Shown here piece after piece: positions 32,710 through 44,256 of a DNA stretch of 64,000 nucleotides. The DNA is from Synaphobranchus kaupii (Eukaryota > Chordata > Actinopteri > Anguilliformes > Synaphobranchidae), in assembly GCA_029718625.1 (NCBI GenBank), contig CM056376.1, positions 28,299,162-28,363,161 of the forward strand. Direction: 5' to 3'. The translations under genes were made by a program, and so were the position numbers. The notes under the pieces are model-generated. The model was not told the origin of the DNA and searched no databases. It worked only from the letters and a program-made list of their open reading frames with translations. Position 1 is the stretch's first letter. Each line of letters opens with the position of its first letter.

Positions 32710-35700
32710 CTTTGCAAACGGATGACAAAAATAAACACCAAATCAGAAACTCTTTTTTCATTTTCATGAAACAGTCAGACTTTGGAAAAAGTGACCACCC
32801 GCAGCGATGGAATCATGGAGCAGCCTGGTGCAGTAACAACCAGCACGACTAACGCAGAGGTGCTTCTGTACGTCTGGAAATCTGCATCGCTCTGTGCAGA
32901 CAGACAGGCTGGCAGGCAGGCAGACCCAGCCTTTGTGCCATCTGGTTGTGAGAAGCGATCAGATTCTTTATGGCTGTGCCCTTACCAGCAATCTTATCTG
33001 TGTGAGTGCTGCAGTTGTTGTTAAGGCTCTGTTCCGGTGGATGGGCCTTGTCATTGTTAATGTGGACCGAGGGGGGCCTGGTGACCCCTGGAATGTCTGG
33101 CAGACAGCGCGGGGGGGTCCTTGCCACGGGGGAACTGCGACAGTCCAGCAGGAACTTGCGGTCGTAGATGATTCTGGTGCCTGGGGAGAAAGGACAGGGA
33201 AGCGAGTCAAGCGCCTTTTATACTCCACGAAGTGCCTAGTTTGAAGCTAGTTGCTTATGTCACTGTTGCCATGGTATTTTGACTGTTTGTCTCTAAGGGC
33301 TTGTTGCTATGTACGTCGTCACCGAGGGCGATGACGCTGCACTGGCATAGCTTTTTGCCCTTGAAAGGAATCTGTGGCGCACATATGTACGGAGACGTGC
33401 AGGCGACATCATTTATACAGGAAAGCAAATACAGGCGGAACCGTACACCTTATTCACTGACATAAAGAATAGGATACATTTTATATACAAACACTGGGAC
33501 TGACAGTCAGTTCAATGGCATGCGGAGAGATAATGGAAGTGGGTTAAAAAAAAAAATTTAACTAAATGTCACTATCAGTAGAACAATGTGGACATGGTGT
33601 CCATCGGGTGGTGCAGTCTGTACAAACATTCTGCAAGTGTAGTTTGTTTTGGGTTAAGGGTGCACGACATGGGCTGGATTTCTTGCCTGCTTCTGCTCTT
33701 AATTATTTCATTAGCCTAATCGTTTATTTGAGCTGATATTTTTGATAAGCATGAGCTGCAGCTGCAGACTTCCTGTGTATCGCTGGTGAAAATGTTTCAC
33801 TGCGGTCTGATACAGAGGAGTGAACTAGCGCTGATGTTTACAGCCATTTAGAGAATTAAACCAGTAGTAATTGCTAGGAACAAAAATAGCCTAAACGCCA
33901 TTCCTTCCAGGAATCTGGCTGCACCAAACAGCAGCAGGCAGTCCAAGAGTACGGCAAAATATGCGCATGTACATGACAAATCAAATATTGCAAGCCAAAA
34001 TTTGGAGCAATACTGTAAAATATAATTTTTTAATTTTCTGAGCAGAAATTGAAAGCTTTTTTAAATTTAATTTAAATTTTTTTTAAGTTATATGTTTAGG
34101 GGTTTCAGCTGTATTGGACAGCACAGTGTAGAGACAGGAAGAATGAGAAGCGAGAGAGAGGGAGAAAGACATGCCACAAAAGGTCGCGAGACCGGATTCG
34201 AACCGCTGACATCACAACGAGCATGTGGACGGTGCTCTTACAGGCTACGCCATCGAGACACCCTAGAAACCAAAAGATTAATAGATATTGGAGGGGGGGG
34301 GGGGTGTTAAAGACTTCTAATTGTGCAACTTCTCCACTATAAATACATGCTTTTGAGAGTCACACTTTGGTGGAAAATTGCCTGTTTGTACATTGGTTTC
34401 ACAATCAGTGGATGTATTTATCAAAAAGGGTGTGTATGTTTCTTGAGAGTCAATGCTGTTCCTACAGACCCCGCAAGCAGAATAGCTCTAATCTTTACCT
34501 CTGTGCCTAAACTATCTACCACCAGCAGTCAACGCCTGGGTGTGTGTGTGTCTGTATGTATGTGAGAGAGCGTGTGTGTGTGTGAGAGAGCGTGTGTGTG
34601 TGTGAGAGAGAGCGCGTGTGTGTGAGAGAGCGTGTGTGTGTGAGAGAGAGCGTGTGTGAGAGAGCGTGTGAGAGAGCGTGTGTGTGTGAGAGAGAGCGTG
34701 TGTGAGAGAGCGTGTGAGAGAGCGTGTGAGAGAGAGTGTGTGTGAGAGAGAGCGTGTGTGAGAGAGAGCGTGTGTGAGAGAGCGTGTGAGAGAGAGTGTG
34801 TGTGTGTGTGCGTGTGGTACGAAGCAAAACAAGGTCAAAATTGGGAGGCGAAAGCCCATCTACAGGTGAGAGACAGGAAGAAAAAAAAACTTAATCTGTT
34901 TATGTGGACAGACTTGCGATCGGAATGGAGGCAGGGAATAATATGCTGCGTCAGCACGGCCTATTGCCTCACCTGCGGAAGGACTACCACCTGTGGCAAG
35001 GCTCTCTGCCATAACTCCCATGCATGCTGACAGGGCCTACAGCCAAATCTCTCTACAGAAGAGTCACCAACAACACCTGTTCAATAGTTTGCTTTTCCCA
35101 TGTAAGCGATCTAATCGGCAATTTGTTATTCTCTATGCCTATAAATAGTTCCCTAAAAAAACACCCTGTTCCGTCTCTGTGAGACTTTAGGCCTGGTACA
35201 CACGGTGTAGGTTTTGGTTTTGTACGGGCGTATATAAAATTTGTATGCATGCCGCTCGGACAAAATGGACACAGCGCACTTGATAGGTTCGGGAGATTTA
35301 TGTGTCACTGCCTGCTGTTCTATATTCAACACAAACAGAATTTGTTACTGGTTGAAAATGAGGAAGTGAGGGCCCTGCTGTGAAACGCTGAGTACACTGC
35401 CTAACCATAACACACACAAAAATGCACACAACCGCTGTCTGACTGTTCCACTGAACTCTGTGGACTGTTCTGATAACAACCCCCCACTTGCTAAATTATC
35501 TTGTATGTAGGAAGACTGCTGTATTATGTACATATGTACTTTAGCAACAACTTGTGCTATTCACGGAAGATTACCCATTTGAATCTACGGAGTATCTGGT
35601 GTGTACACATTCAGATCATATGGATAAAACTGGCTAACAAAGCACCGTTATCAAATGCAATGTGTGACATGTATTACGTGAGAAGTGGCTATACTGAGGG

Positions 35701-36960
35701 AAAAGCAAACTCCGTAATAAAATAAAATACGTGTTCGTGTTATCCCTTAAAACAGAGGAAGAGGTGAGTGTATAGCTCCAAACATGCAATCAGTGTGGCG
35801 GGAATGTTCTATTTCTCCAACAGTTGGAGTCAGTTCACTTCGGGGAAAGCGAACTGAGATCACGTGAGCAGGGCACTTGAGCGAATGCGCGTCCGATTGT
35901 TCTCTCCGTTGGAGACAGATTGCGCTCCCGAGGTTGTTTACGGTGAATTGAGCCAAATGTGAAAGGATGGGATTACTGCCGGCTGTAGCCTACTATTCTC
36001 AGATGATATTTATTCCAAACATCATTCACTTTTCACGACCCGCCTGACTACGTTGTTAGCTAAACAGCTAACTAGCCATACAGCCACAACTGACATGAGC
36101 CCAACGCTGCGTGTCAACAATGACGTTGATCTAGTTACAGCTGGCTAGCTAAAGGTTAAATCCATACATTAATTATGTTTGTGCAGAAAAACAGGATTTA
36201 CTAGCTTCCACTTAACAAGCTAATTAACTAGCGAACATGCGAAGTGGAAACACTACCTGCCATCTACCTATAGCACAAACCACCAAACAATTGGGCATGT
36301 CTAGCTATCAACTAATGTTACCCATTTAATGCTCAACTAAAAGCTAACTGGCTAACGTTACAACGGGAGTTGCTAGTCAGTTTTTAGTTAGCCAACGCTA
36401 CCTATGTTTCCCATAGTGCAAGCAATCACCCTTTAATAATTTATTGCACAACCAGCTAGCGATATATGCGCTTCAAACTAACCAGCACGGAAGTGACAGC
36501 ACAGTCAATAACATGGTAACACAATAAAGACAACAGTCAATGACAAAAACTATAATGTAATTGTACAGTAGCATTGGAATGTGGCTTGGCAGCTAGCACC
36601 AAGTACAATGAATAGAAAGCTTTGCATGTCCCGTTTCCTTTGTTAGCTAGTTAGCTCCGTACATGGGTCACAGCAAGACTGCATCGACCAGAACCAGAGA
36701 ACCAGCAACACCCTTCAGCGCACGAAAGCTTTTCAACAGAACGTCACATTGCATGCGCTTCAAGTTGTTGACATTAGTTTTTTTTCCATAATTACTGATT
36801 TAAACAATGTTTTTGCTGTATTGTTACCTCCTGGGGTTGTACTGAACAGCGTTCCTCCTGGAGTTGTGGAGTAATCGTGGGGCATGTGCGCCGCGTCGTT
36901 AATAGTCACACGTCTAGTTGGGATTGCCCTACTCGTGGTCTTTTGACAATCGGCAGACAT
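32678..36960 (-). CDS. eif4ebp1: eif4ebp1, eIF4E-binding protein 1 (whole coding span, three exons)
   Basis: 4E-BP1 is a small, largely disordered cytoplasmic protein. It binds the cap-binding factor eIF4E and blocks its union with eIF4G; mTORC1 phosphorylation releases it. The joined exons (36960-36828, 33180-32986, 32709-32678) give 119 residues plus stop, against 118 in human 4E-BP1. All key parts are present: the RAIP motif (residues 11-14), [16 protein letters not shown] with the two mTOR-primed Thr-Pro sites, YDRKFLL (YxxxxL eIF4E-binding motif), SSPVARTPP with the Ser65/Thr70-like sites, and the TOS motif FEMDI at the very end. RAIP excludes 4E-BP3. The choice of paralogue 1 over 2 rests on overall similarity and on ank1 nearby (both lie on human 8p), so 4E-BP2 is the alternative. 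Confidence 0.9.
32986..33180 (-). CDS. eif4ebp1: eif4ebp1 coding exon 2 (eIF4E-binding motif)
   Basis: The acceptor is TTCTCCCCAG at 33181-33190, and the donor GTAAGG begins at 32985. The exon completes a Gly codon and encodes [20 protein letters not shown], then [12 protein letters not shown] and a variable tail ending THTDKIAG. The eIF4E contact motif and two Ser/Thr-Pro phosphosites are intact. The 195-bp length keeps phase 1 at both ends. Confidence 0.95.
34088..34262 (-). mobile_element. tRNA-derived SINE, minus strand
   Basis: On the minus strand TGGCGTAGCCTGTAAGAGC (A-box region) and GGTTCGAATCC (perfect B box) lie at tRNA-like spacing near 34195-34255. A body with CTCTCTCGCTTC-like sequence follows. 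It differs from the SINEs at 19611 and 55138. It is not a functional tRNA, since no acceptor-stem pairing is evident. Confidence 0.68.
34553..34812. repeat. TG/GAGAGAGC minisatellite
   Basis: Alternating GTGTGTGTGAGAGAGC-type units over about 250 bp. Open frames on both strands ([11 protein letters not shown]) are artefacts. Confidence 0.93.
36050..36670. promoter_or_regulatory. TAGCTAAC/GCTAGC-motif-rich patch near the eif4ebp1 first exon
   Basis: At least ten occurrences of TAGCTA, GCTAGC or GCTAAC lie in about 600 bp just inside intron 1. The function is inferred only from density and position next to the promoter. Confidence 0.3.
36828..36960 (-). CDS. eif4ebp1: eif4ebp1 coding exon 1
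   Basis: It starts at ATG 36960-36958 in the favourable context AAGATGT and encodes [18 protein letters not shown], a short linker and [14 protein letters not shown], ending with G before the GTAACA donor. The frame stays open upstream to an ATG at 37053, but the family start and the Met-Ser N-terminus favour 36960. Confidence 0.94.
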
Positions 36961-37304
36961 CTTCAGATCACGGTGCTCAATAATCGCCTTCAAATACGTG
37001 AATGGTCCTGTGTCTACGAAATATAGAATGCAACAAGATAAAGCAACTACCAATTGCCTTAGCCCGTTGCTTCTTTGGCTACCAAGCTGGAACTATTTAC
37101 AAAAATAATAAAATAAATATGCGCATACTAGCTACAAATAATGCTAGCTGTCATGCATTCCTACACGCAAACCCAACAAAACAGGCCAAGCTCTTGTATA
37201 GACCTCAGCACGCTCCCAAACCCTCTTCCTCTCACACACACACACACCACGCACTCAAAGCAACACAAGAAGCCAGGAACAGTTTTAGTGGGGGGGAAAC
37301 AATG
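36961..37304 (-). promoter_or_regulatory. eif4ebp1: Probable eif4ebp1 5' UTR and promoter
   Basis: Sequence immediately upstream of the start codon on the minus strand. No TATA box is evident. The transcription start is not placed. Confidence 0.4.
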
Positions 37305-37318
37305 TCGCCCCCTATTGG
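37305..37318 (-). promoter_or_regulatory. CTCF-like site, minus strand
   Basis: On the minus strand CCAATAGGGGGCGA matches the CTCF core with two mismatches. It sits about 350 bp upstream of the eif4ebp1 start codon. Confidence 0.3.
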
Positions 37319-37621
37319 TGTTTATTATAGTTGTTTCCAGAAGCACGATGGGATTTGTCGTTTTTAATAGTCGGTGCGCGGAAAAATCATAAAAAAAAAA
37401 AAACGCATTTAAAAATATTAAAAAACCTAATACCTAAAAAAAAAAGTTGGTGTTCACGTAACAGTAAACCCCTGTTACATATGAAATGTGTACTGGCAAA
37501 TACATATTTTAGATATCAAATATATGTAGCCTAATTGAAACACCACCCAATCCTGATTATGACCTAAAGTAACCTAAACACTTTCAGTCTATCAAGAAAG
37601 AGGGATAAGCTCCATAGAATA
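37319..37621. other. AT-rich stretch upstream of eif4ebp1
   Basis: Poly-A-rich (37389-37445), with no exon or known repeat recognised. Confidence 0.35.
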
Positions 37622-37808
37622 GGGGTGTCTAACTCCAGTCCTGGAGGGCTGCAGTGTCTGCAGGTCTAACTCCAGTCATATAGGGCCGCAGTGTCTGCAG
37701 GTTTAACTCCGGTCCTGGAGGGCCGCAGTGTCTGCAGGTGTAGCTTCAGTCCTGGAGGGCCGCAGTGTCTGCAGGTTTAACTCCAGTCCTGGATTCTGAC
37801 ACCTTTGC
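37622..37808. mobile_element. Foldback MITE with amplified 37-bp arm
   Basis: Ends GGGGTGTCTAACTCCAG and, complemented, AAAGGTGTCAGAATCCAG. Four complete 37-bp units (CTCCAGTCCTGGAGGGCYGC then AGTGTCTGCAGGT) run from 37629 to 37776, with a partial fifth. This is the same family as 16625-16913 in opposite orientation. Confidence 0.8.
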
Positions 37809-38145
37809 CGTAGAAAATCTGTAATGAAACAAGTTCCTATGATATAAAAAATATATCCCTACGTGTTTACACATGTGATGTGTAAGCATGTCTAAGCTGT
37901 TTCTACATATAATGATAAGTACAGCATAGCTGAATGTGTATTATGTTACTGTAAAAACACAGCAGCATTTGTCAGCAGGGACTTTTTCTTATGAAACAGT
38001 CATTTCAGAGATTTTGCTCTGAATTTCAAGGTAGCTTGGTATCCTGTCTAGTGGTAGATAAACAGCACACATATTCTCTTATGCATACACACACACATGC
38101 ACACTCAAAATAAAACTTCAAAACACCTTAAAATATTTCATTTTC

Positions 38146-38155
38146 TTTATTTATT
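38146..38155 (-). terminator. Overlapping polyadenylation signals
   Basis: TTTATTTATT on the plus strand is two overlapping AATAAA hexamers on the minus strand, suitable for the 3' end of ank1. No transcript evidence. Confidence 0.35.
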
Positions 38156-40150
38156 AATTTCTGTAAATGATTTGAGCTGGTGTACAGGGTAAATTATCTA
38201 CACATATCTTCATGTCAGATTGAATCTGACTGAAAGGCTTGTATATATTTTCCTTTTTCCCCTCTCCATAACAATAAAAAAAGAAAATAAAACAAGGTAA
38301 AATGCCTACAAGCCCTCTAGATTTCGCAGACATTTCCCATAATTCATAGTCTCTTGGTAGCTAAGATGCTAAAAGTACACCCATAACATAACTCTAGTCC
38401 CAGATAGCAAGTAACGGTGCATAGCATTCTAATGAAATATATATTTTTCATATATTTATATATATATTTATATTAAAAACATTTTTCTGTGCATGTGCGC
38501 AGTTGCATTCCTTAGTACTGAGTATAATGCTATTGTGTTAATAACGTCATCAATCCATTCTAAAGGAGTATAAGTGAACTCTAGTTTTTGCAAGTTAATA
38601 TTTTTGCATGAACTTGTTTATAATATCATCATTTCAAGGTTCTTTCATTGTTTTTTTTTTGTTTTTTTTTCTTCATCCAAAAAGAATCTGGAGCCCTCAA
38701 CTACTGCCCCCCCCCCTTGTACTCAGATGGACTCTTCCAATAGGACCGTCGCTGTGTGAGGGCCTCTGGACCAGCTCAATGTCTCAGGAGTTTAGGGGAG
38801 GTTTGAGACAAAGCCCTGGCTCCAGGAAGCCTCATGCAGTCATACCCCTTCTCTCTACCCCCCCTGTCCCAAAGGGTGAGAACGAACGTTCCTCTACCCC
38901 CCCTGTCCCCCAGGGTGAGAACGAACGTTCCTCTATCCCTCCTGTCCCCCAAAATTTTAACGAACTTTATGTCCCTTCAGTTTCTTTTTTTTTTGTTGCA
39001 AATTGATTACATGAAAATGAAAATCCCATTGAAAAAGAAATGACAAAATGACCCTTGTATGGGGAAAAAAAAAACAAGAAAAAGTACACAGCCCAACCAT
39101 TGAAAAGCTGAAACACAGCCATCAATCAGTTGTCACCTTTGTTTTTCATCTTACATAATACATTTGGTTTTGCCAGCATTTTGAAATCATTCCCCTCCCA
39201 ACCCCAAACACCCTCCAATATTCTCTCATTTTTTTGTGACATCATCAAGTAGGGGGTGAGAATACCTTTTGGGTGAAAAGGACGTCTGTCAAAATCCCCA
39301 CAGTAGCTAAAACCTGAGCGACAGATAGGCTAAAAAAAAACAAAAAAAACTGCCATCCGCACACGTGGCCTGACACGGTATGTATGGTTGTATGAAAAAC
39401 GAAATGCATTGCAACTATACCAAAACAGTTTCAGAACCCTGGGGAGACATTTGAACTACCAAAAACAGAGCCATTGGAAAGACTCAAAAGCTGTTTACAA
39501 ACAGACACGGCTATCCCGGCTTTCAGAAATAATGCTAAAAAGCACACCTGCGAGTGTTAAATCACAGAGAGCTCTGATAAATACAGGTCAGAAAGACTAT
39601 CCTTATGTGCTTATATTTGTCAGATGGTTTAGCTGCAGGTGTTTTTAAAATGTGTTCATATCGGCGCCGGACTCTGACAACACAACCAGCACTGATACGG
39701 CACACCTTGTATATATGTGTGATATTCAAAAAACATACAGTTTTGAGGAGCTGGCTCTAAAGCATAGCTTTAATGTGCGCTTTCAGCCTTTGGGAGAGGA
39801 GGATACAATGCAGCTGCTGTCAGCCTTTCCCACACATCTATACCTGCCTGTGACTTTGATGGCCTGTGGTCCAGATGCAGTACTCCCAGGGAGCCACAAG
39901 GGGCCGACATATTATATATACACGTGCACGCACACCCACATGCAAACAAAGCCAACTGCGCTCTACTTGCAAGACACAGCCTGCTTGTACAGAGGTAGTG
40001 AACAGTCCACATTCTGACACGTTTTTCCCCCCACAAATATGTATGTTAAGGCTTAATATGTATGTTAACAATAGTAAAGAGATGACTACTCATCTTAATC
40101 TGAGATTTAGCACTTTTCATAAGCGCACTACATTCCTTTGTGGGTGAGAA

Positions 40151-40156
40151 CACACA

Positions 40157-40221
<65 letters not shown>
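40151..40221. repeat. (CA)n-(TG)n microsatellite
   Basis: CACACACACACG flips to a long pure TG run, forming a small palindrome at the junction. Confidence 0.95.
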
Positions 40222-40224
<3 letters not shown>

Positions 40225-40500
40225 ATGGTACTCCAGACACATGAAACTCTGGCTACTTGAGATATTGGGTTTGGAGTTCACCTCATCCACATCAATGAGA
40301 AGATAATAAATATGATAATGTCTAAGGGAAGAAAATTAGGGTTCACTGGGTGATTATTCCTGAACTTGACATGTTTCAGATCTCTGTACATGTCCTCTTT
40401 GAATACCTGAATATTCTGTCCCTCTAATCACACAATAATTGAAAAAAAAAAGAAAAGAAGACGGTTCTTGTGTCAAAGGGTCTATTGTGATAAGCATGTG

Positions 40501-40508
<8 letters not shown>

Positions 40509-40549
<41 letters not shown>
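40509..40549. repeat. (TG)n microsatellite
   Basis: Pure TG run of about 40 bp. Confidence 0.95.
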
Positions 40550-40551
<2 letters not shown>

Positions 40552-41469
40552 GTAAAGCTCCAGCAACCCCTCATACCCCTGTACACACACATTGCACACT
40601 AAAGTACAAACGCAACCCCCGCATCCACATTATTATTGCTGTAGTAGAAACACGGGAATCTGGCTTTGTTCTTCTCCCCCACCGACCAGAGGAGAGATGG
40701 ATGGAGTGAGGGAGGAGGTGGGAGGAGGGAGGGGGGATGCAGACAGAGAGAGAGCGTTTATGAAGGAGAGGATGAGGGAGACAGGGGGTGGGGGCGTGCG
40801 GGGGCGGGGTAGGTTTGGGGCGGGGTTAGGTTCACACTAACAGGATCAGTGTAGCGGTCTGTTATTCTGTTATCACAGTGCTCGGAGACTCCACCCCTGA
40901 GTGGAAATAAGAGAGAGAGTTGCAAGAATTAAGGAAAAAAAAAGAAGCAGAACAAAACAACAAAAAAATGAAACAAAAAGGAAACCACCCTTGCTTGCTC
41001 CGCACCCCCTCTCTACTCAATCTCCACGGCACGACTGACCACGGCTGACTCTCCCTAACGTAGAGATGCTCCCTTATGTAGAGACGGTCCAGGTTGGCCC
41101 TTTCATTTCTGGAGGCTGAACCTGCCGGCTGGAAGCTCCATCTGATCTGTCTCTATTGTGAAAAATAGGGAGGAGCTATACTGAGGAGAGAGACGCTGAT
41201 CTGTGAACTATAGAGCCAGCAGCAGGACTCTAGGGCTCCCTCTTATGGCAGTCTATGGTACTGCACCAGCATAGACTGTGAGCTAGAGTCAACAGGAAAC
41301 TCAGCCACTGGGACAAAAAAAAGGTCTTTGTGCATGGAGCAGGGCAATGGCGTGAACCGTCCAGAGGGGGTGCCACTCCACAAAGCACTGCAGACGAGTT
41401 ATCTCATGGCGGGAAGCTTCAGGTCACACGTGACCCTGGAAGACAAGGTGATTTTGGTGGAGGGAAGAG

Positions 41470-41508
<39 letters not shown>

Positions 41509-42855
41509 TGAGGGGAGGGGAGGTGTCTTCCGTGATGGGCACCATCTTTGCATTTGGGCGCAAAGGAGGAGAATAACTGGTTGGAGGTGTGCAGAAGGTG
41601 TGCAGAACTACAGCTGGGCAGGTAGGGTTGTGAGGGAAATGGCCTAGAGTCAGAACTAGATTGAACTAGACTGAAGTAGTTGAACTAGACTGAACTAGAG
41701 AGAACTAGTTTGAACTAGACAGAACTAATCTAAACTGGACTGAACTAGTCTGAACAAGAGCTGAGCTAATCTTCTGAAGGGCACTCACTGTTAAACACAC
41801 AGGCACCAAAGGCGAGGGGGGGCTTTGCAAAAAACAACGAACAATGAAACACTTTAGAACCCAATAATGTCCCAAAGGATGGGGAGGGGGGGGTTGGGGA
41901 GGCAAGAACAATAAAATAAAAAAATAAAAAAACAAACACCCTCACACACAAAAAAATACAAACGTACAAACTCACAGGCAGGATGACGATAAGTGTGTTT
42001 TTTCCGCCTCGTACCCACATGGAGCAGTCTTAGGATATATATATACGTGTAATATATTTAACCAAACAAGAGAAATCAGGAAAGAGTAAGATAAGTACCA
42101 AGCCAGCAGCATCATCACATAGGGTAGATTGCGTGACATAAACACGCACGCATACACACACATTCACGTAGCATTTAGTGCATATATTATGTACAGTAAC
42201 CATATCTGGGTGGAGAGAACGAGCCAGTGTGATTAATGGGTTAAAAATTGCCAGAGGTGTTCTGTGTCACAAGGATTTTGGGCGGGGCAGGGTGGGGGGT
42301 TTTGGGATGGGGTGAAAGGGCTGTTGCTTTGTCGGAATCTGCTAATTTATGCTCCTCCTTTTCCGTTAGATACTCCCGCCTTTTTAAGATGGAGGGTTTT
42401 AAAATTCACCCCAACCCAAATGCCCATGACCCACCCCATTTCCCTAGGATGCCCCCCCCCGCCCGCCCGCCCCTGCCCCCCCCATACCCCCTCAGCCACT
42501 AGATAAGGACATGCGGCAGCATTCAGTCATGCTGATAGATAAAAGGAAGCACATTTTTGTTGCTCTTTTCAGTTCGTTTTTGTTTTATACGAAATCATGC
42601 TTCTATGCCTATGCTGTTGTTGTTGTTTTTTTTTGTTTTTGTTTTTAAAAAAGGTAAGAAAACTATGAGTAAATCTTCATCACACCCCCCCCCCCCCTTT
42701 TTTCACGCGTCACTACTCAAAATTGTCATGACAACCACTGCCGTCGCCGAGTCTCTGTCCGTGTTGTCGTTGGTTCCGTTGTTTGTTCGGCTGGTTTAGT
42801 CTTCTGTTTTCTTATTCCTCTCCGCTGTCGCCCGCACCTCGTCACCTGCCGTCTG

Positions 42856-42879
42856 TCATGTGTCTATGAGCGTCAGATC
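42856..42879 (-). CDS. ank1: Candidate terminal coding exon of ank1
   Basis: Following the acceptor CTCTCTCAG (42888-42880), the minus strand encodes DLTLIDT and TGA. Joined in phase 0 to the exon ending at 48594 it would close small ankyrin-1 at 165 residues (human about 155). The pyrimidine tract is a CT microsatellite, so an acceptor could arise by chance. The exon is short and its sequence matches nothing I remember. Treat as a hypothesis. Confidence 0.35.
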   Translation of the reverse strand, partial: DLTLIDT

Positions 42880-42881
42880 CT

Positions 42882-43084
42882 GAGAGAGGGAGGGAGAGAG
42901 AGGGAGAGAGAGAGAGAGAGAGAGGGAGGGAGAGAGAGAGAACAAGCGATGAAGAGATGAAATGCCAACTTTGCCGTTTCTGACGGGGGTTTGGATGGAT
43001 TGTCTCAGATCTCCAGCCTGGCGGGATCTGGGACAGATCTGACCGGAATCGGATCGAGAGTTAGCCACACGCGCATGCCACAGG

Positions 43085-43127
<43 letters not shown>

Positions 43128-43264
43128 CTGAGAGTGAAATCACAAAAGACGCAGAGAAAGAAAACGGGTTGGTTGACAGTCAACAGTGACAGAAAGACAA
43201 AGAGAGAGATAGAGAGAGAGAGAGGGATAGAGAGAGAGAGAGGGAGAGAGAGACCAAGTCGTAC
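42882..43264. repeat. GA and CA microsatellites
   Basis: (GA)n at about 42882-42941, (CA)n at 43087-43123 and GA-rich DNA at 43198-43253. A poly-C run follows at 43390-43410. Confidence 0.9.
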
Positions 43265-43692
43265 TCTGTTAGGGGGAATATGTAGATGAAGGCTGATATC
43301 TCGGTGGAGTCATGCGGCTTGTCTTACAGATGCCCTTGGCTACTGCCGCCAGCACAAGGCCTGATTACTCTGGCATGAGTCCTGATGTGCCCCCCCCCCC
43401 CCCCCCCCCCATGTCAATAAAGGGATTGCTTTCACTAACACCTGTCGTTCCTCCACAAGCACCTCAGTTCATACCTGGGTTAGAAAAATCATGCTGTAGA
43501 ACTCAGCCACGTTATTTCACCAGGCAACTCTATTAAATTCTTCTAAACTACAGTTTGATTAATGCCACTGTTGTTTTGTTATATAGTACAAGTCTGTAAT
43601 TATACTGTCCATGATTGTATCGTTGTGCGGAAACACTCCAGATATCTTGAGCCTTTTAAGTCAACAGAATTTAACTGGATTTTAATGAAGTG
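43265..43692. other. Short unique stretch with poly-C
   Basis: A poly-C run of about 20 lies at 43390-43410; nothing else recognised. Confidence 0.4.
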
Positions 43693-43940
<248 letters not shown>

Positions 43941-44256
43941 TGCTCCAGACTGTCCACATTCAAAATGATGAAAGGCTTTCAAACTTTGACCTTTGAACTT
44001 TGACTGGGTGTTTGGTGATATGTTATCCACTTCAACAGTCTCTTTTAGACACCATTTAAAAATCCGGAGATGCATGTGTGTATGTGTGTGTTTATCATAA
44101 GGCTTTATCATAAGGCTGACTACCTTAATACTCCCTCAGATTATACACTGCTATCTACAGAAATAGACCTTTCATCCAGCTTCCACACTGACATTTAACT
44201 GAGGTGGGAAATGGAGTTCTGTCCCAAGACACTAACAGCAGTCAAGGTGGACTATA

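Larger units (their letters stand above)
33181..36827 (-). other. eif4ebp1: eif4ebp1 intron 1
   Basis: About 3.6 kb between GTAACA (donor at 36827) and CCCCAG (acceptor at 33182-33181). It contains a minus-strand SINE (34088-34262), a TG/GAGA minisatellite (34553-34812) and a GCTAGC/TTAGCTA-rich patch (36050-36670). A GTGGCGGGAA sequence near 35798 resembles an E2F site; this is not tested. Confidence 0.88.
38146..42855 (-). other. ank1: Candidate ank1 3' UTR
   Basis: The 4.7 kb between the proposed stop codon (42856) and a double AATAAA (minus strand, 38155-38146) contains no recognisable exon. I infer a 3' UTR from position only. It contains a 48-bp tandem duplication (38868-38950, GTGAGAACGAACGTTCCTCT), several TG microsatellites (40151-40221, 40509-40549, 41472-41502) and a roughly 10-bp GAACTAGACT repeat (41645-41765). 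Confidence 0.35.

Noticed and set aside
34195..34262. Functional tRNA gene on the minus strand
   Set aside because: A good B box and A-box-like region are present, but there is no convincing acceptor stem, and SINE-like body sequence follows.
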